64,000 nt of DNA from Rhodocyclaceae bacterium (GTDB taxonomy: Bacteria > Pseudomonadota > Gammaproteobacteria > Burkholderiales > Rhodocyclaceae): assembly GCA_016791115.1 (NCBI GenBank), contig JAEUNL010000005.1, positions 20,217 to 84,216 of the forward strand, read 5' to 3'. The position numbers and the translations under genes were made by a program. Below are positions 1 through 8,072 of this stretch, one piece after another; position 1 is the first letter of the stretch; each line of letters begins with the position of its first letter. The notes beneath the pieces are model-generated. The model saw nothing but the letters and a program-made list of their open reading frames with translations, was not told the DNA's origin and searched no databases.

Positions 1-1017
1 ATGGAGTTCGAGATGGCCATCGGCATGCGCAGGACCGACCAGGCACGCAAGGCGCGTATCGAAATTGCGCTCGAGAAGGAGAAGGACAAGATCAAGCAGA
101 TCCTGATCGAGTACGGCGTGCCGCTGGTCAAGTGCGAAAAGTGTGTCGTTTCGGGTGATCTGCAATCGCACGGACCCTACGACCTGACTCTTGCGCAGAA
201 GCGCCGCGCCGGTCGGGCCCAAGCCGATGCCCTGGACACGCCCGCGGACCAGAAAGTCGATCTCGCACGGCTCGACGAGTGGCTGGCCCAGGGTGGCAAC
301 CCGCAGGAGGAGATGAGCAATGCCGTGCTTTCCGGCGATCTCGTTCGCGTCGACTACCTGCTGAAAAAGGGCGCAAAGCTGGACGGCCTGGACGGCCAGG
401 GACTGGGCGCTTTGCACCACGCGGCAAAGGATCGCAAGGTCGCCGTTGTGCGAGAACTGCTGGCGCGCAAGGCAAACGCGAACCTGAAGGATTCCGATGG
501 CTGGCCAGTACTTGCCCACGCCGTGCTGCGTGACGATCCCGATCTCGTTCGCCTGCTCGCGGCTGCAAGTGCCGACCTGGAACTGCGGAATGGCCGCGGG
601 CTGACGCCGCTTGCGCTCGCAATCGAGACGCGGAAATCGCGGGCAGCACTCGCCCTGATCGAAGCAGGCGCAAATGTCCGGGCGACGTACGGTGAGTCGC
701 GGGTGACGCCCCTGATGCTTGCTGCCGCCATGGGGTTGGCAGATGTTCTGCAAAAGATCGTCGAACGCGGTGCAAATGTGAACGCCACAAATGCCCAGGG
801 ACTCGACGCGTTGATGGTCGCCGCAGCAAACAACCGTTCCGAATGTGTGCAGATGCTTCTGGGCGCCGGCGCAAGCCGGGACCGCAGAACGGCGGACGGC
901 AAGACCGCACTGTCGATAGCGCGCGACAACGATGCAGGCGACGTGGTCAAGTTGCTCGAGGCAACTTCACCGGCGTCGGCAGCCGTCGGCTTAGACGCCG
1001 TTCCACGCGGATCGTAG
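1..1017 (+). CDS. C-terminal part of quinoprotein-associated solute-binding protein fused to ankyrin repeats (5' partial)
   Basis: The frame is open from the first base, so the gene starts upstream and the Met codon at base 1 is probably internal. Residues 1-43 (GMRRTDQARK, then ILIEYGVPLV) read like the final helices of the MxaJ/XoxJ-like periplasmic binding proteins that accompany PQQ dehydrogenases. A short linker with a CxxC (C45, C48) follows, then from about residue 105 to 325 a run of about six ankyrin repeats with the usual pattern of a TPL-A-A helix start, LL-GA end and ~33-residue spacing. The family is normally a stand-alone binding protein; the ankyrin extension is unusual. Its position before a cytochrome c and a propeller protein supports a role in periplasmic alcohol oxidation. 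The fusion is seen directly; the binding-protein assignment rests on a short C-terminal segment only. Confidence 0.7.
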   Translation: MEFEMAIGMRRTDQARKARIEIALEKEKDKIKQILIEYGVPLVKCEKCVVSGDLQSHGPYDLTLAQKRRAGRAQADALDTPADQKVDLARLDEWLAQGGNPQEEMSNAVLSGDLVRVDYLLKKGAKLDGLDGQGLGALHHAAKDRKVAVVRELLARKANANLKDSDGWPVLAHAVLRDDPDLVRLLAAASADLELRNGRGLTPLALAIETRKSRAALALIEAGANVRATYGESRVTPLMLAAAMGLADVLQKIVERGANVNATNAQGLDALMVAAANNRSECVQMLLGAGASRDRRTADGKTALSIARDNDAGDVVKLLEATSPASAAVGLDAVPRGS

Positions 1018-1313
1018 TCCTTGCCGGCCGGTTGGCTGTCCGCGTGTGCGAGGCATTGGCATGTGCGGAGCGAAACGCCGGCGCGCGGCGCATGGCGCAA
1101 CACCACGCGACCCCTTGCCCGGGCGATCGGGAAGCGGGACTCGGGCATGGGGCTCGCGGAATGCGGGACATTCTCACGACATGTGCGATTAGCCGTTTGG
1201 TCCCGGGCCGCTGCGACAGAATCCGGGGTGGGAGCGACAACGATCGCACGAACCCTGACACCGCGTGTCCAGACGGTTCGAACAAGACAACATCAACGAG
1301 GAGACAGATTCGC
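1018..1313. other. Intergenic region before cytochrome gene
   Basis: About 300 bases without a convincing gene. It must hold the promoter of the cytochrome-propeller-receptor cluster unless these are read through from upstream. The only notable element is TGCGGGACATTCT at 1162-1174, closely matched upstream of the PQQ alcohol dehydrogenase (38800-38813). No clear sigma-70 or sigma-54 promoter was recognised. Confidence 0.5.
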
Positions 1314-1799
1314 ATGTTCCGTATTGCACGCATTGTTCGTTCTATCGTTCTTGCCGGCCTTTGCGTGATCGCGCATTGCGCCGTTGCCGATGGCGACACG
1401 CCGGGGGGAAAGCGACCGATCGAGGTCGCCGCTTCGGCGGAGAAGGGAAGTCTGAAGAATCCGCACACCGACAAGCCCGAGATGATCGAGGCGGGCCGGA
1501 AGCTCTACATGAGCTACAGCTGCAACGGCTGCCACGGCGGTGGCGGTGGCGGGGGAATGTGCCCGCCGCTGACCAACGAGGTCTGGGTGTATGGCAGCGA
1601 GGATGACACGCTGTTCCGCTTGATTTCCCTTGGAACGGTCGACCTGCAGAAGCAGGGCTTCATGAGGAAGGGCCGCGAAGGTGTCGTGGGGCCCATGCCG
1701 CCGCACGGCGAACTGATCAAGACCGATGACGATCTCTGGAAGATCATCACGTTCATCCGCTCCGTTTACAAAGGCGATGTTTCGCGCCGCAACTGGTGA
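1314..1799 (+). CDS. Periplasmic class I c-type cytochrome
   Basis: 161 residues with an N-terminal signal peptide (hydrophobic stretch about residues 8-22, ending near AVA), one CNGCH haem-attachment site at 70-74, a run of seven glycines directly after it, and a PMPP segment (M128) as the likely axial methionine. ATG 1314 is chosen because GAGGAGA lies 8-14 bases upstream and because the signal peptide begins there. It probably accepts electrons from a PQQ-dependent dehydrogenase and passes them to the respiratory chain, as MxaG/XoxG or PedF do; which dehydrogenase it serves cannot be told. The stop codon is followed at once by the propeller gene, so the two are co-transcribed. The glycine run between the haem motif and the fold is odd. 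Confidence 0.85.
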   Translation: MFRIARIVRSIVLAGLCVIAHCAVADGDTPGGKRPIEVAASAEKGSLKNPHTDKPEMIEAGRKLYMSYSCNGCHGGGGGGGMCPPLTNEVWVYGSEDDTLFRLISLGTVDLQKQGFMRKGREGVVGPMPPHGELIKTDDDLWKIITFIRSVYKGDVSRRNW

Positions 1800-1810
1800 G
1801 GTCACACCCC

Positions 1811-2764
1811 ATGAACCGTCTGTTCTACCTGCCCTTGATGAGCCTCTTCGTTTTGAGCGCACGTGCCGAGATGGCCTTTGTTCCCAATGAAGGGGACGGC
1901 ACCGTCAGTCAGGCCAACTTGGCCACGTTGTCGGTCGAGAACGTGCGGATTCCACGCGAGGGATCACTCGGGAAGAAGCTGCAGGGCATCGCGATTTCTG
2001 CTGATGGCGCAACTCTGTTCGCGGCCGATGCGAAAGGAAACGACGTCGCGGTGGTGGACGTCGGTTCCGGTGCGATCCGCAAGCGGATCCCGGCCGGGCA
2101 GAGTCCGGAAGGGATCATGCTGTCGCCGGATGGCAGGCAGTTGGCTGTCTGTGCCGAGGAGTCCAATGAAGTCGTGTTCATCGACACCGGCAAGCTGGCC
2201 GAGTCCTGGCGGCTCAAGATACGCGGGCGAAATCCGGAGCACTGCGTCTTCAGCCGCGACGGGAAGTGGCTGATGGCGAGCAATGAAGAAAGCAGCGATG
2301 TCGACGTCATCGATGTCGCGGCACGCAAGGTCGTTCACCAGATCAAGGGCCTGAGTCACCCACGGGGTATGGGCTTCAGTCCCGACGGAAAGCTGCTTTA
2401 TGTCGCGAACGAAGGGGCGAACACGCTGGCCTTCGTCAAGGTCGAAGGCTGGACCGTGCAGGGCAGCGTCCAGACCGGGGTGCGGGCGGCGGGCGTACTC
2501 GTGCACCCGGTCGACGGGCGGATCTTCGTGGCCAACGGCGGCGAGGGGACCGTGGCCGTCGTGAATCCCGAAACACGCGCCGTGACAGCGCGCATAGGCG
2601 TCGGCAAGCGTCCGTGGAACATGGCGCTGTCCGGTGACGGCAAGCGCCTGCTGGTGGCCAATGGCCGTTCGGACAGCGTGTCGGTCATCGACACGGAGCA
2701 ACTGACCGTGGTTTCCACGCTCGGCGTGGGAAAGCTGCCGTGGGGTGTGGCGATTCCCCGATGA
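1811..2764 (+). CDS. Exported YVTN-repeat beta-propeller protein, PQQ-catabolism associated type
   Basis: 317 residues: a short signal peptide (to about ARA) followed by repeated blocks of the type VANxGxxTVxVID and SPDGKxLYVAN, giving about seven YVTN/NHL-like propeller blades over the whole protein. ATG 1811 is used because GGTGAGG lies about 10 bases upstream; a GTG at 1796 overlaps the cytochrome stop but has no advantage. Proteins of this kind recur beside quinoprotein alcohol dehydrogenase genes, but their biochemical role is not established; a scaffold or redox-partner docking function in the periplasm is inference. The gene sits 11 bases after the cytochrome gene and is surely in the same operon. 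Confidence 0.8.
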   Translation: MNRLFYLPLMSLFVLSARAEMAFVPNEGDGTVSQANLATLSVENVRIPREGSLGKKLQGIAISADGATLFAADAKGNDVAVVDVGSGAIRKRIPAGQSPEGIMLSPDGRQLAVCAEESNEVVFIDTGKLAESWRLKIRGRNPEHCVFSRDGKWLMASNEESSDVDVIDVAARKVVHQIKGLSHPRGMGFSPDGKLLYVANEGANTLAFVKVEGWTVQGSVQTGVRAAGVLVHPVDGRIFVANGGEGTVAVVNPETRAVTARIGVGKRPWNMALSGDGKRLLVANGRSDSVSVIDTEQLTVVSTLGVGKLPWGVAIPR

Positions 2765-2905
2765 CGCTGGGAAACCGTCCCCGTTCGACAGGGATGGCCT
2801 CCCTCAACAGCGTGACACCGAGGCGATAGAGTCAGTGCCATGGTGGTCTCGGTGACTGGATCCGAAGCGGTCCGGCCGGGCGCCGGATAAGACCGTGGAG
2901 GAGAC

Positions 2906-5245
2906 ATGAAAACAAAACACCGCCGGCGACTTCGCTTGCTGGGGAAAGCGTCGTTCCTGGTCCTGACCGCTGGCAACGCCTCCGCGCAGCAGCCCGACTC
3001 CGTCGAACTGCCGTCCGTCAAGGTGATCGCCACCAGGCCTCTGCCGGACATCGGCACGCCAGTGGAGCGCATCCCTTCCAACGTCCAGGCCGTCACGGCC
3101 ACCGAGTTGCGTGCCCATCAAAGTCTCAACCTGCCGGATTTCCTGTCCCAGTCCCTGCCCGGCGTGACGATCAATGAAGCGCAGAACAACCCCTTCCAAC
3201 CGGACGTCAACTTCCGCGGGTTTACCGCCAGCCCCTTGCTCGGTACGGCCCAGGGGCTATCGGTCTTCGTCGATGGCGTGCGCATCAACGAGCCGTTCGG
3301 CGACACGGTGAACTGGGATCTGATTCCAATGAATGCGATATCGTCGATGTCGCTGATTCCCGGATCCAACCCTCTGTTCGGGCTCAACACGCTGGGGGGG
3401 GCGCTGTCGATCCAGACCAAGACCGGGGCGCAGTATCCGGGCGTTTCGCTTCAGGCAAGCGGCGGTTCCTGGGGCAGGCGATCGGCGGAATTCGAGTATG
3501 GCGGCAAGCGCGGGAATGTCGACTGGTTTCTGTCGGGCAACCTGTTCCGTGAAGACGGCTGGCGCGATTTCTCGCCATCCCGCGTGCGCCAGCTATTCGG
3601 AAAACTGGGTTGGGAAACTGCGACGACGGACATCGACCTCAGTTACACGCACGCCGACAACGATCTGACCGGCAATGGTTTCACGCCCGAAAGCATGCTT
3701 CGCGCAGATCGCGAAGCGTCCTTCACCTATCCCGACAATACGCGCAATCGGCTCGACTTCTTCAATGGCCGGCTGAGCCACTGGTTCAGTGACAACATGC
3801 TCTTCTCGGGGAACGTATACCACCGTCAAAACCGTGTTCGCACATTCAACGGCGACGTCAACGACGAATACGCCGATGAGTTCGAAGAACTGATCGAGGC
3901 CGGCGGAGAGTGCGCGCTCGACGCCGACCCCGAAGCCTGTGCCGTCGCCGCAATGGCCGGGGAGACCGGCGTCAACAACCGGACGACTACGCGGCAGCGC
4001 GGTTACGGGCTGAGTGCCCAATTGACGGCCATAGGCAAGACCGCGAGCGGCGAAAATCAATTGACTGCGGGTTTTGCGGTCGACAAGAGCCGTACCCGGT
4101 TCGAGCAGTCGGAGCAGGAGGCGGTGCTGACGCCGTCGAGAGGGACCGCGTCGGACGAGGAGACGGAACTCGTGACCCGGCTGCGCGGCAGCAGCCGGAC
4201 CTGGAGCCTCTATGCGACCGACACCTTCTCATGGAACGGGCTGCTGCACTTCACCCTGTCGGGACGCTACAACCACACCAACGTCGAGCTCGACGATCGC
4301 TTGGGAACCGAACTGGACGGCCGGCACACGTTCCGGCGCTTCAATCCGGCTGCCGGTATCTCCTACACGCCGTTCGGCTCGCTCACGCTGTTTGCGGGAT
4401 ATAGCGAAGGCAACCGGGCGCCTTCGCCGATCGAGCTCGGTTGTGCCGACCCCGAGATTCCCTGCAAGTTGCCGAACGCGATGGCTGCCGATCCACCGCT
4501 CAAGCAGGTGGTGGCCAAGACGAGCGAAATTGGCGCGCGAGGGCGAATCGCCGGCATCGACTGGGCGACCGCGCTGTTCCATACCATCAACCGCGACGAT
4601 ATCCAGTTCATTGCGTCCTCGTCGACCGGCGCCGGCTACTTCGACAACGTCGGCAAGACACGCCGTCGCGGCGTCGAGTTCAATCTCGCCGGGGAACACG
4701 GAAGGCTGCGCTGGAACCTCGGCTACGCCTACGTCGACGCCACCTACCGATCGGCGCTGCGCGTGCTCGGCGAGAACAACAGCACTGCCGATGACGATGG
4801 TTTCATCGACGTCGAGCCGGGAAGTCGCATACCCGGCATTCCGCGGCACAGCGTCAAGCTCGGCGGGTCGTTCCGCGTAACGGATGCGTGGACGATCGGC
4901 GCCACGGCAACCGCCTACTCGGACCAGTACGCGCGCGGAAACGAAAACAACCGCCATCGGGCCGGAACCAACGCCGAGGGCGAGGAGTTCGAGGGCAGCG
5001 GACGGATTCCGGGCTATGTCATCGTCAATCTCGACACGAAGTATGCCGTTGCGCCCGGCTGGGAGGTATTTGCCAAGGTCTCGAACATCTTTGACCGGCG
5101 CTACAGCTCGGCAGGAATTCTGGGCGAGAACCCGTTCGGTGCCGGCGGCTTCAATCCTGAGCCTGATGAATGGCGCCGGGAGACGGCCCTGGCGCCGGGC
5201 GCGCCGAGGGCCGGATGGATCGGAATCCGTGCGAGCTTCAAGTGA
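2906..5245 (+). CDS. TonB-dependent outer membrane receptor
   Basis: 779 residues. A signal peptide (to about NASAQ) is followed by a plug domain (about 55-170) containing FRGF, VDGVRINEPFGDTVNWD and GLNTLGGALSI, typical of TonB receptors, and then by a 22-strand barrel that ends in GIRASFK. GTGGAGGAGAC lies just before ATG 2906. Such receptors import large or scarce substrates with energy from TonB-ExbBD. The substrate cannot be read from sequence. Given the neighbours, PQQ (as for PqqU) or a metal chelate needed by the quinoprotein are reasonable guesses, but siderophores or aromatics are not excluded. The histidine kinase gene starts two bases after the stop, which suggests that uptake and signalling are linked. 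Confidence 0.88.
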   Translation: MKTKHRRRLRLLGKASFLVLTAGNASAQQPDSVELPSVKVIATRPLPDIGTPVERIPSNVQAVTATELRAHQSLNLPDFLSQSLPGVTINEAQNNPFQPDVNFRGFTASPLLGTAQGLSVFVDGVRINEPFGDTVNWDLIPMNAISSMSLIPGSNPLFGLNTLGGALSIQTKTGAQYPGVSLQASGGSWGRRSAEFEYGGKRGNVDWFLSGNLFREDGWRDFSPSRVRQLFGKLGWETATTDIDLSYTHADNDLTGNGFTPESMLRADREASFTYPDNTRNRLDFFNGRLSHWFSDNMLFSGNVYHRQNRVRTFNGDVNDEYADEFEELIEAGGECALDADPEACAVAAMAGETGVNNRTTTRQRGYGLSAQLTAIGKTASGENQLTAGFAVDKSRTRFEQSEQEAVLTPSRGTASDEETELVTRLRGSSRTWSLYATDTFSWNGLLHFTLSGRYNHTNVELDDRLGTELDGRHTFRRFNPAAGISYTPFGSLTLFAGYSEGNRAPSPIELGCADPEIPCKLPNAMAADPPLKQVVAKTSEIGARGRIAGIDWATALFHTINRDDIQFIASSSTGAGYFDNVGKTRRRGVEFNLAGEHGRLRWNLGYAYVDATYRSALRVLGENNSTADDDGFIDVEPGSRIPGIPRHSVKLGGSFRVTDAWTIGATATAYSDQYARGNENNRHRAGTNAEGEEFEGSGRIPGYVIVNLDTKYAVAPGWEVFAKVSNIFDRRYSSAGILGENPFGAGGFNPEPDEWRRETALAPGAPRAGWIGIRASFK

Positions 5246-5247
5246 CG

Positions 5248-6327
5248 ATGGTGGCGAATGCGGAGCATACCGAAGCGCCGGCCGTGCTCGCCCGTGAGCT
5301 TCGGGTGCCTGCGGCGGGCTCGCCGATCCGGAGCCGCGGTTCGGGCGGGCTGCGCGCCAACCCGATCCACGCCCGGATCAAGCGAGACGTCGCGACGGTC
5401 GTCCTGATCACGATCGGCACGTTCCTACTCTCCAGCACGTTCGAGGTCTACGAAAACTGGTTCGGATGGACGCGCGATTTCGAGTCGATGCAGATCGACG
5501 AGTTGCCCTTGACGTTCCTCGTCATGGCGATGGCGATCGGCTGGTTCGCGTGGCGACGTGCCCAGGAATTCGGCAGCGAACTCCGCTTGCGCATGCTGGC
5601 CGAAGTCAAGCTGGTCGATAGCGAAGAGCAGTACCGCCGCCTCTCGCGGCGCTATCTCGAAGCCCAGGAGAGCGAGCGTCGCCACCTCGCGCGGGAACTG
5701 CACGACGAACTCGGTCAGTATCTGAATGCGATCAAGGTCGATGCGGTTGCGTTGCGCGACTACACGAAATCCTCGGGTGGCGATGCGCGTCGCAGCGCGG
5801 CGACCATCGTCGACCTCACGGACCATGTTTATGGCGTCGTCCGCACGCTGATGAGCCAGTTGCGGCCGGTGGCCCTGGACGAACTTGGGCTGATACCGGC
5901 CCTGCAGCATTGCATCGAGGGCTGGCGCATGCGTCTCCCGCAACTCGGTTTCGACCTGTTCGCGAACGAGGGCGAATTGGGGATGCTGGACGAACAGGTA
6001 CGGCTCACCGCGTTTCGCATCGTCCAGGAAAGCCTGACCAATGCCGCCCGGCATGCGCGGGCGACGCGGGTCAGCGTCATGCTCGGCCGGGAGGCGGGCA
6101 CCATCAGGGCCGTGGTTCAGGACGACGGGATCGGCATGGACGCGAAGACGAGAACGAACGGGCTTGGTCTCGTCGGCATGCGGGACAGGGTGGAGGCGTT
6201 GGGCGGAACACTGTCCATCCGCTCCTCGCCGCAGTTCGGGACGCGGATCGAGGCGCGCATACCCTTGGTGGTCAGAGACGATGTGGCGCGACCGGAGGCG
6301 ATCGATGATCGAGGTCCTGCTGGTTGA
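5248..6327 (+). CDS. Membrane sensor histidine kinase, NarL/DegS (HisKA_3) class
   Basis: 359 residues. Two membrane segments (about 47-65 and 86-103) bracket a short outside loop of about 20 residues, so there is no large sensor domain. A coiled linker leads to the HisKA_3 motif ARELHDELGQ with phospho-accepting H152, then an HATPase domain with an N box (QESLTNAARHA) and G box (DDGIGM, GLGLVGM). ATG 5248 starts two bases after the TonB receptor stop; an in-frame GTG at 5242 is an alternative. The gene overlaps the response regulator by 23 bases, so the two form a pair. The small loop suggests sensing within the membrane or through a partner such as the receptor; this is inference. Confidence 0.87.
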   Translation: MVANAEHTEAPAVLARELRVPAAGSPIRSRGSGGLRANPIHARIKRDVATVVLITIGTFLLSSTFEVYENWFGWTRDFESMQIDELPLTFLVMAMAIGWFAWRRAQEFGSELRLRMLAEVKLVDSEEQYRRLSRRYLEAQESERRHLARELHDELGQYLNAIKVDAVALRDYTKSSGGDARRSAATIVDLTDHVYGVVRTLMSQLRPVALDELGLIPALQHCIEGWRMRLPQLGFDLFANEGELGMLDEQVRLTAFRIVQESLTNAARHARATRVSVMLGREAGTIRAVVQDDGIGMDAKTRTNGLGLVGMRDRVEALGGTLSIRSSPQFGTRIEARIPLVVRDDVARPEAIDDRGPAG

Positions 6328-6964
6328 CGATCACGCGGTCGTGCGTGCCGGCTACAGGCGCATGCTCGAGGCGATGCCGGACATCTCCGTGGTGGAGGCG
6401 GAGGACTGTGAAAGCTCGCTCTCGCAGGTGAAGAAGCGGCGGTTCGATGTCTATGTGCTCGACCTCACGCTTCCCGGTGTCAGCGGACTGGAAACCATGC
6501 GCCGGATTCTCGCGATCCACGAGGATGCCCGGATACTGATTTTCAGCATGCACGCGGATGTCGTGTTCGCGACCCGCGCGTTGCAGGTGGGTGCGCGCGG
6601 CTATCTCTCGAAGTCGAGCTCCCCCGAGGTGATGGTCGAGGCGGTGCGCGAGATTGCGCGAGGCAGGTACTACGTCGGGCGCGACGTGGCCCAATCCATC
6701 GTCATCGATACCCTTTCGACCCGCGAGCGCGGGCTGGACTCGCTGACGGACCGCGAGTTCGAGATATTCACGATGCTCGTCGAAGGTCGGACCCTGCCGC
6801 AGATATCGGACAGCCTCCGCTTGAACTACAAGACCGTCGCCAACCACCAGTCGAGCATCCGGCACAAGCTCGGCGTGGAGAACCGGCTGCAAATGATACG
6901 TGTGGCCGTCGAGCATGGACTGCAACTGCCGGACAGCCTGCTCGGGAATCTCCGACTCCAATAA
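6305..6964 (+). CDS. NarL/LuxR-family response regulator
   Basis: 219 residues. A receiver domain (about 1-120) has the acidic pair D8-D9, phospho-acceptor D53 in VLDLTLPG and the conserved Lys in YLSKSSSPE. A LuxR-type helix-turn-helix occupies about 150-210 (LTDREFEIF to KTVANHQSSIRHKLGV). It overlaps the kinase gene and is surely its partner. Regulators of this type (ExaE/AgmR/PedR) switch on PQQ alcohol dehydrogenase genes in pseudomonads; control of the upstream genes or of the dehydrogenase at 39 kb is plausible but unproven. The transcript ends at the terminator at 7067-7096. Confidence 0.88.
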   Translation: MIEVLLVDDHAVVRAGYRRMLEAMPDISVVEAEDCESSLSQVKKRRFDVYVLDLTLPGVSGLETMRRILAIHEDARILIFSMHADVVFATRALQVGARGYLSKSSSPEVMVEAVREIARGRYYVGRDVAQSIVIDTLSTRERGLDSLTDREFEIFTMLVEGRTLPQISDSLRLNYKTVANHQSSIRHKLGVENRLQMIRVAVEHGLQLPDSLLGNLRLQ

Positions 6965-7036
6965 TCGGGGGAAGAAGTCCCGCCCTTGGCGGGAGCCGCT
7001 GACTGGGCGCCGTCGATTGCGCCATCTAGACTTTCT

Positions 7037-7055
7037 TCACGTACACCGTACGTGA
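7037..7055. repeat. Perfect palindrome TCACGTAC-acc-GTACGTGA
   Basis: Two perfect 8-base arms separated by three bases, lying 73 bases after the response regulator stop and 12 bases before the terminator hairpin. It could be a protein operator (a symmetric site fits a dimeric regulator) or an extra RNA hairpin in the 3' UTR. No second copy was seen in the window. Confidence 0.5.
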
Positions 7056-7066
7056 CATAAGCGTTT

Positions 7067-7096
7067 CGGGCCGGAATTCTTCCGGCCCGTTTTTTT
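7067..7096 (+). terminator. Rho-independent terminator after the region A operon
   Basis: Perfect 10-bp stem CGGGCCGGAA / TTCCGGCCCG with a three-base loop (TTC), followed by seven T residues (7090-7096). The textbook form gives high confidence that transcription of the two-component genes ends here. Confidence 0.95.
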
Positions 7097-7641
7097 GAGC
7101 GTGTTTCAGTTGTCACCGGCCGTCCGGTTTCGCGGCGGCCGGCAGCCATCGGATCACGTCCGACCGCGACCCGTCGCGTCCCGGTGCCGCGCACGCGCCC
7201 GGTCCGAACCTCCTCTGGAACCCGCATCCAGAAAGGCATCCGGCGTGGCATTACTCCGAAACGCCTTCTGGACCGACATCTCCGGCCCTCATGCCTCAGG
7301 ACGCCCTATCCATGCGGCTCCCGGGCATGCGTGATTCAATGCCACACGCGTGACCCCATCTGCCGCGCGACGCCAACGACCTGTTGCCCTGTTCGGGGAG
7401 GGATCGACGGTGGAACGGCGCAAGGAGACGTTCTTGGCCGAGGCAGTCCTTCGCGCACCTCAGGGCGGGAGAAACTCCCGTCATCGGAGGGTGGTGTTCC
7501 CTTTCGTTGCCCCGGACCTGTCGTGAAACTGCGACTCTGCCTGCGGAACACCGGCCCCGCCGCACGGCCATGCTGATCGAATGCGGGCCGGTTCGAAGCC
7601 AGGATGTCCATGCGATCGGACACAATGAGGAGACAGAAGAC

Positions 7642-7875
7642 ATGAAAAAAAATTTGCTGATGGCCGCCGTTCTGGCCCTGTTCGCAACGACCGCGGCAGC
7701 AGCCGATGCGCAGAGGAAAGCCGACAAGAAGGGCGCGGAGAAGGCCGGCGCGGGCGGAGTCGAACTTGCCTACGACTACGCGAATCTCGATGCGAACAAG
7801 GACGGCTACGTGTCGCCCGACGAGATGAACGAACACGACAAGAAGCGCAACGCCGCGAAGGCCGACAAGAAGTAG
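7642..7875 (+). CDS. Small exported single EF-hand protein
   Basis: 77 residues. A clear signal peptide (MKKNLLMAAVLALFATTAAAA) precedes a short, Lys/Ala-rich mature protein with one EF-hand loop, DANKDGYVSPDE: Asp, Asn, Asp at positions 1, 3, 5, Gly at 6 and Glu at 12, all the residues needed to bind Ca2+. The second hand of a usual pair is absent, so it may dimerise. The tail is very basic (KKRNAAKADKK). AGGAGACAG lies upstream of ATG 7642. It stands alone between the PQQ accessory genes and the Tad regulators. A periplasmic calcium (or lanthanide) buffering role next to a metal-dependent quinoprotein system is an attractive guess only; proline at loop position 2, typical of lanmodulin, is missing. 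Confidence 0.8.
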   Translation: MKKNLLMAAVLALFATTAAAADAQRKADKKGAEKAGAGGVELAYDYANLDANKDGYVSPDEMNEHDKKRNAAKADKK

Positions 7876-8072
7876 GCGGCAGACCGCGGTGAGTCGCCGG
7901 GGGTAGAGCGCCCGGCGACCGGATCACGGGTTGGACGGGCCGCCCGGCGCGATGCGCAGGGTGGCCCGTGTGCTGAGTAGCGGTGCCTATCCGGGCTTGC
8001 TGGGTATCACCACTGCCTTCCCGGTCGCGACAGCCGTGGTACGCCGCACCCGGACTCCCCAAAAGCATAACG

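Larger units (their letters stand above)
6965..7641. other. Long intergenic region with palindrome and terminator
   Basis: 677 bases without a supported gene; open frames here lack start signals and protein-like composition. It holds an 8-bp-arm palindrome (7037-7055), a strong terminator (7067-7096) and a CGGGAG/CTCCCG inverted repeat (7466-7480, 3-base loop). The promoter of the EF-hand gene must lie in the 3' part; no clear consensus was found. The EF-hand gene itself has GAGGAGA 7-13 bases before its ATG. Confidence 0.5.

Noticed and set aside
5170..5247. Extended N-terminus for the kinase overlapping the TonB receptor gene
   Set aside because: The extra residues are the out-of-frame reading of the receptor gene; ATG 5248 (or GTG 5242) directly after the receptor stop is the natural start.
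7642..7875. EF-hand protein as lanmodulin
   Set aside because: Only one EF-hand, no proline at loop position 2 and much shorter; lanthanide use is not supported.
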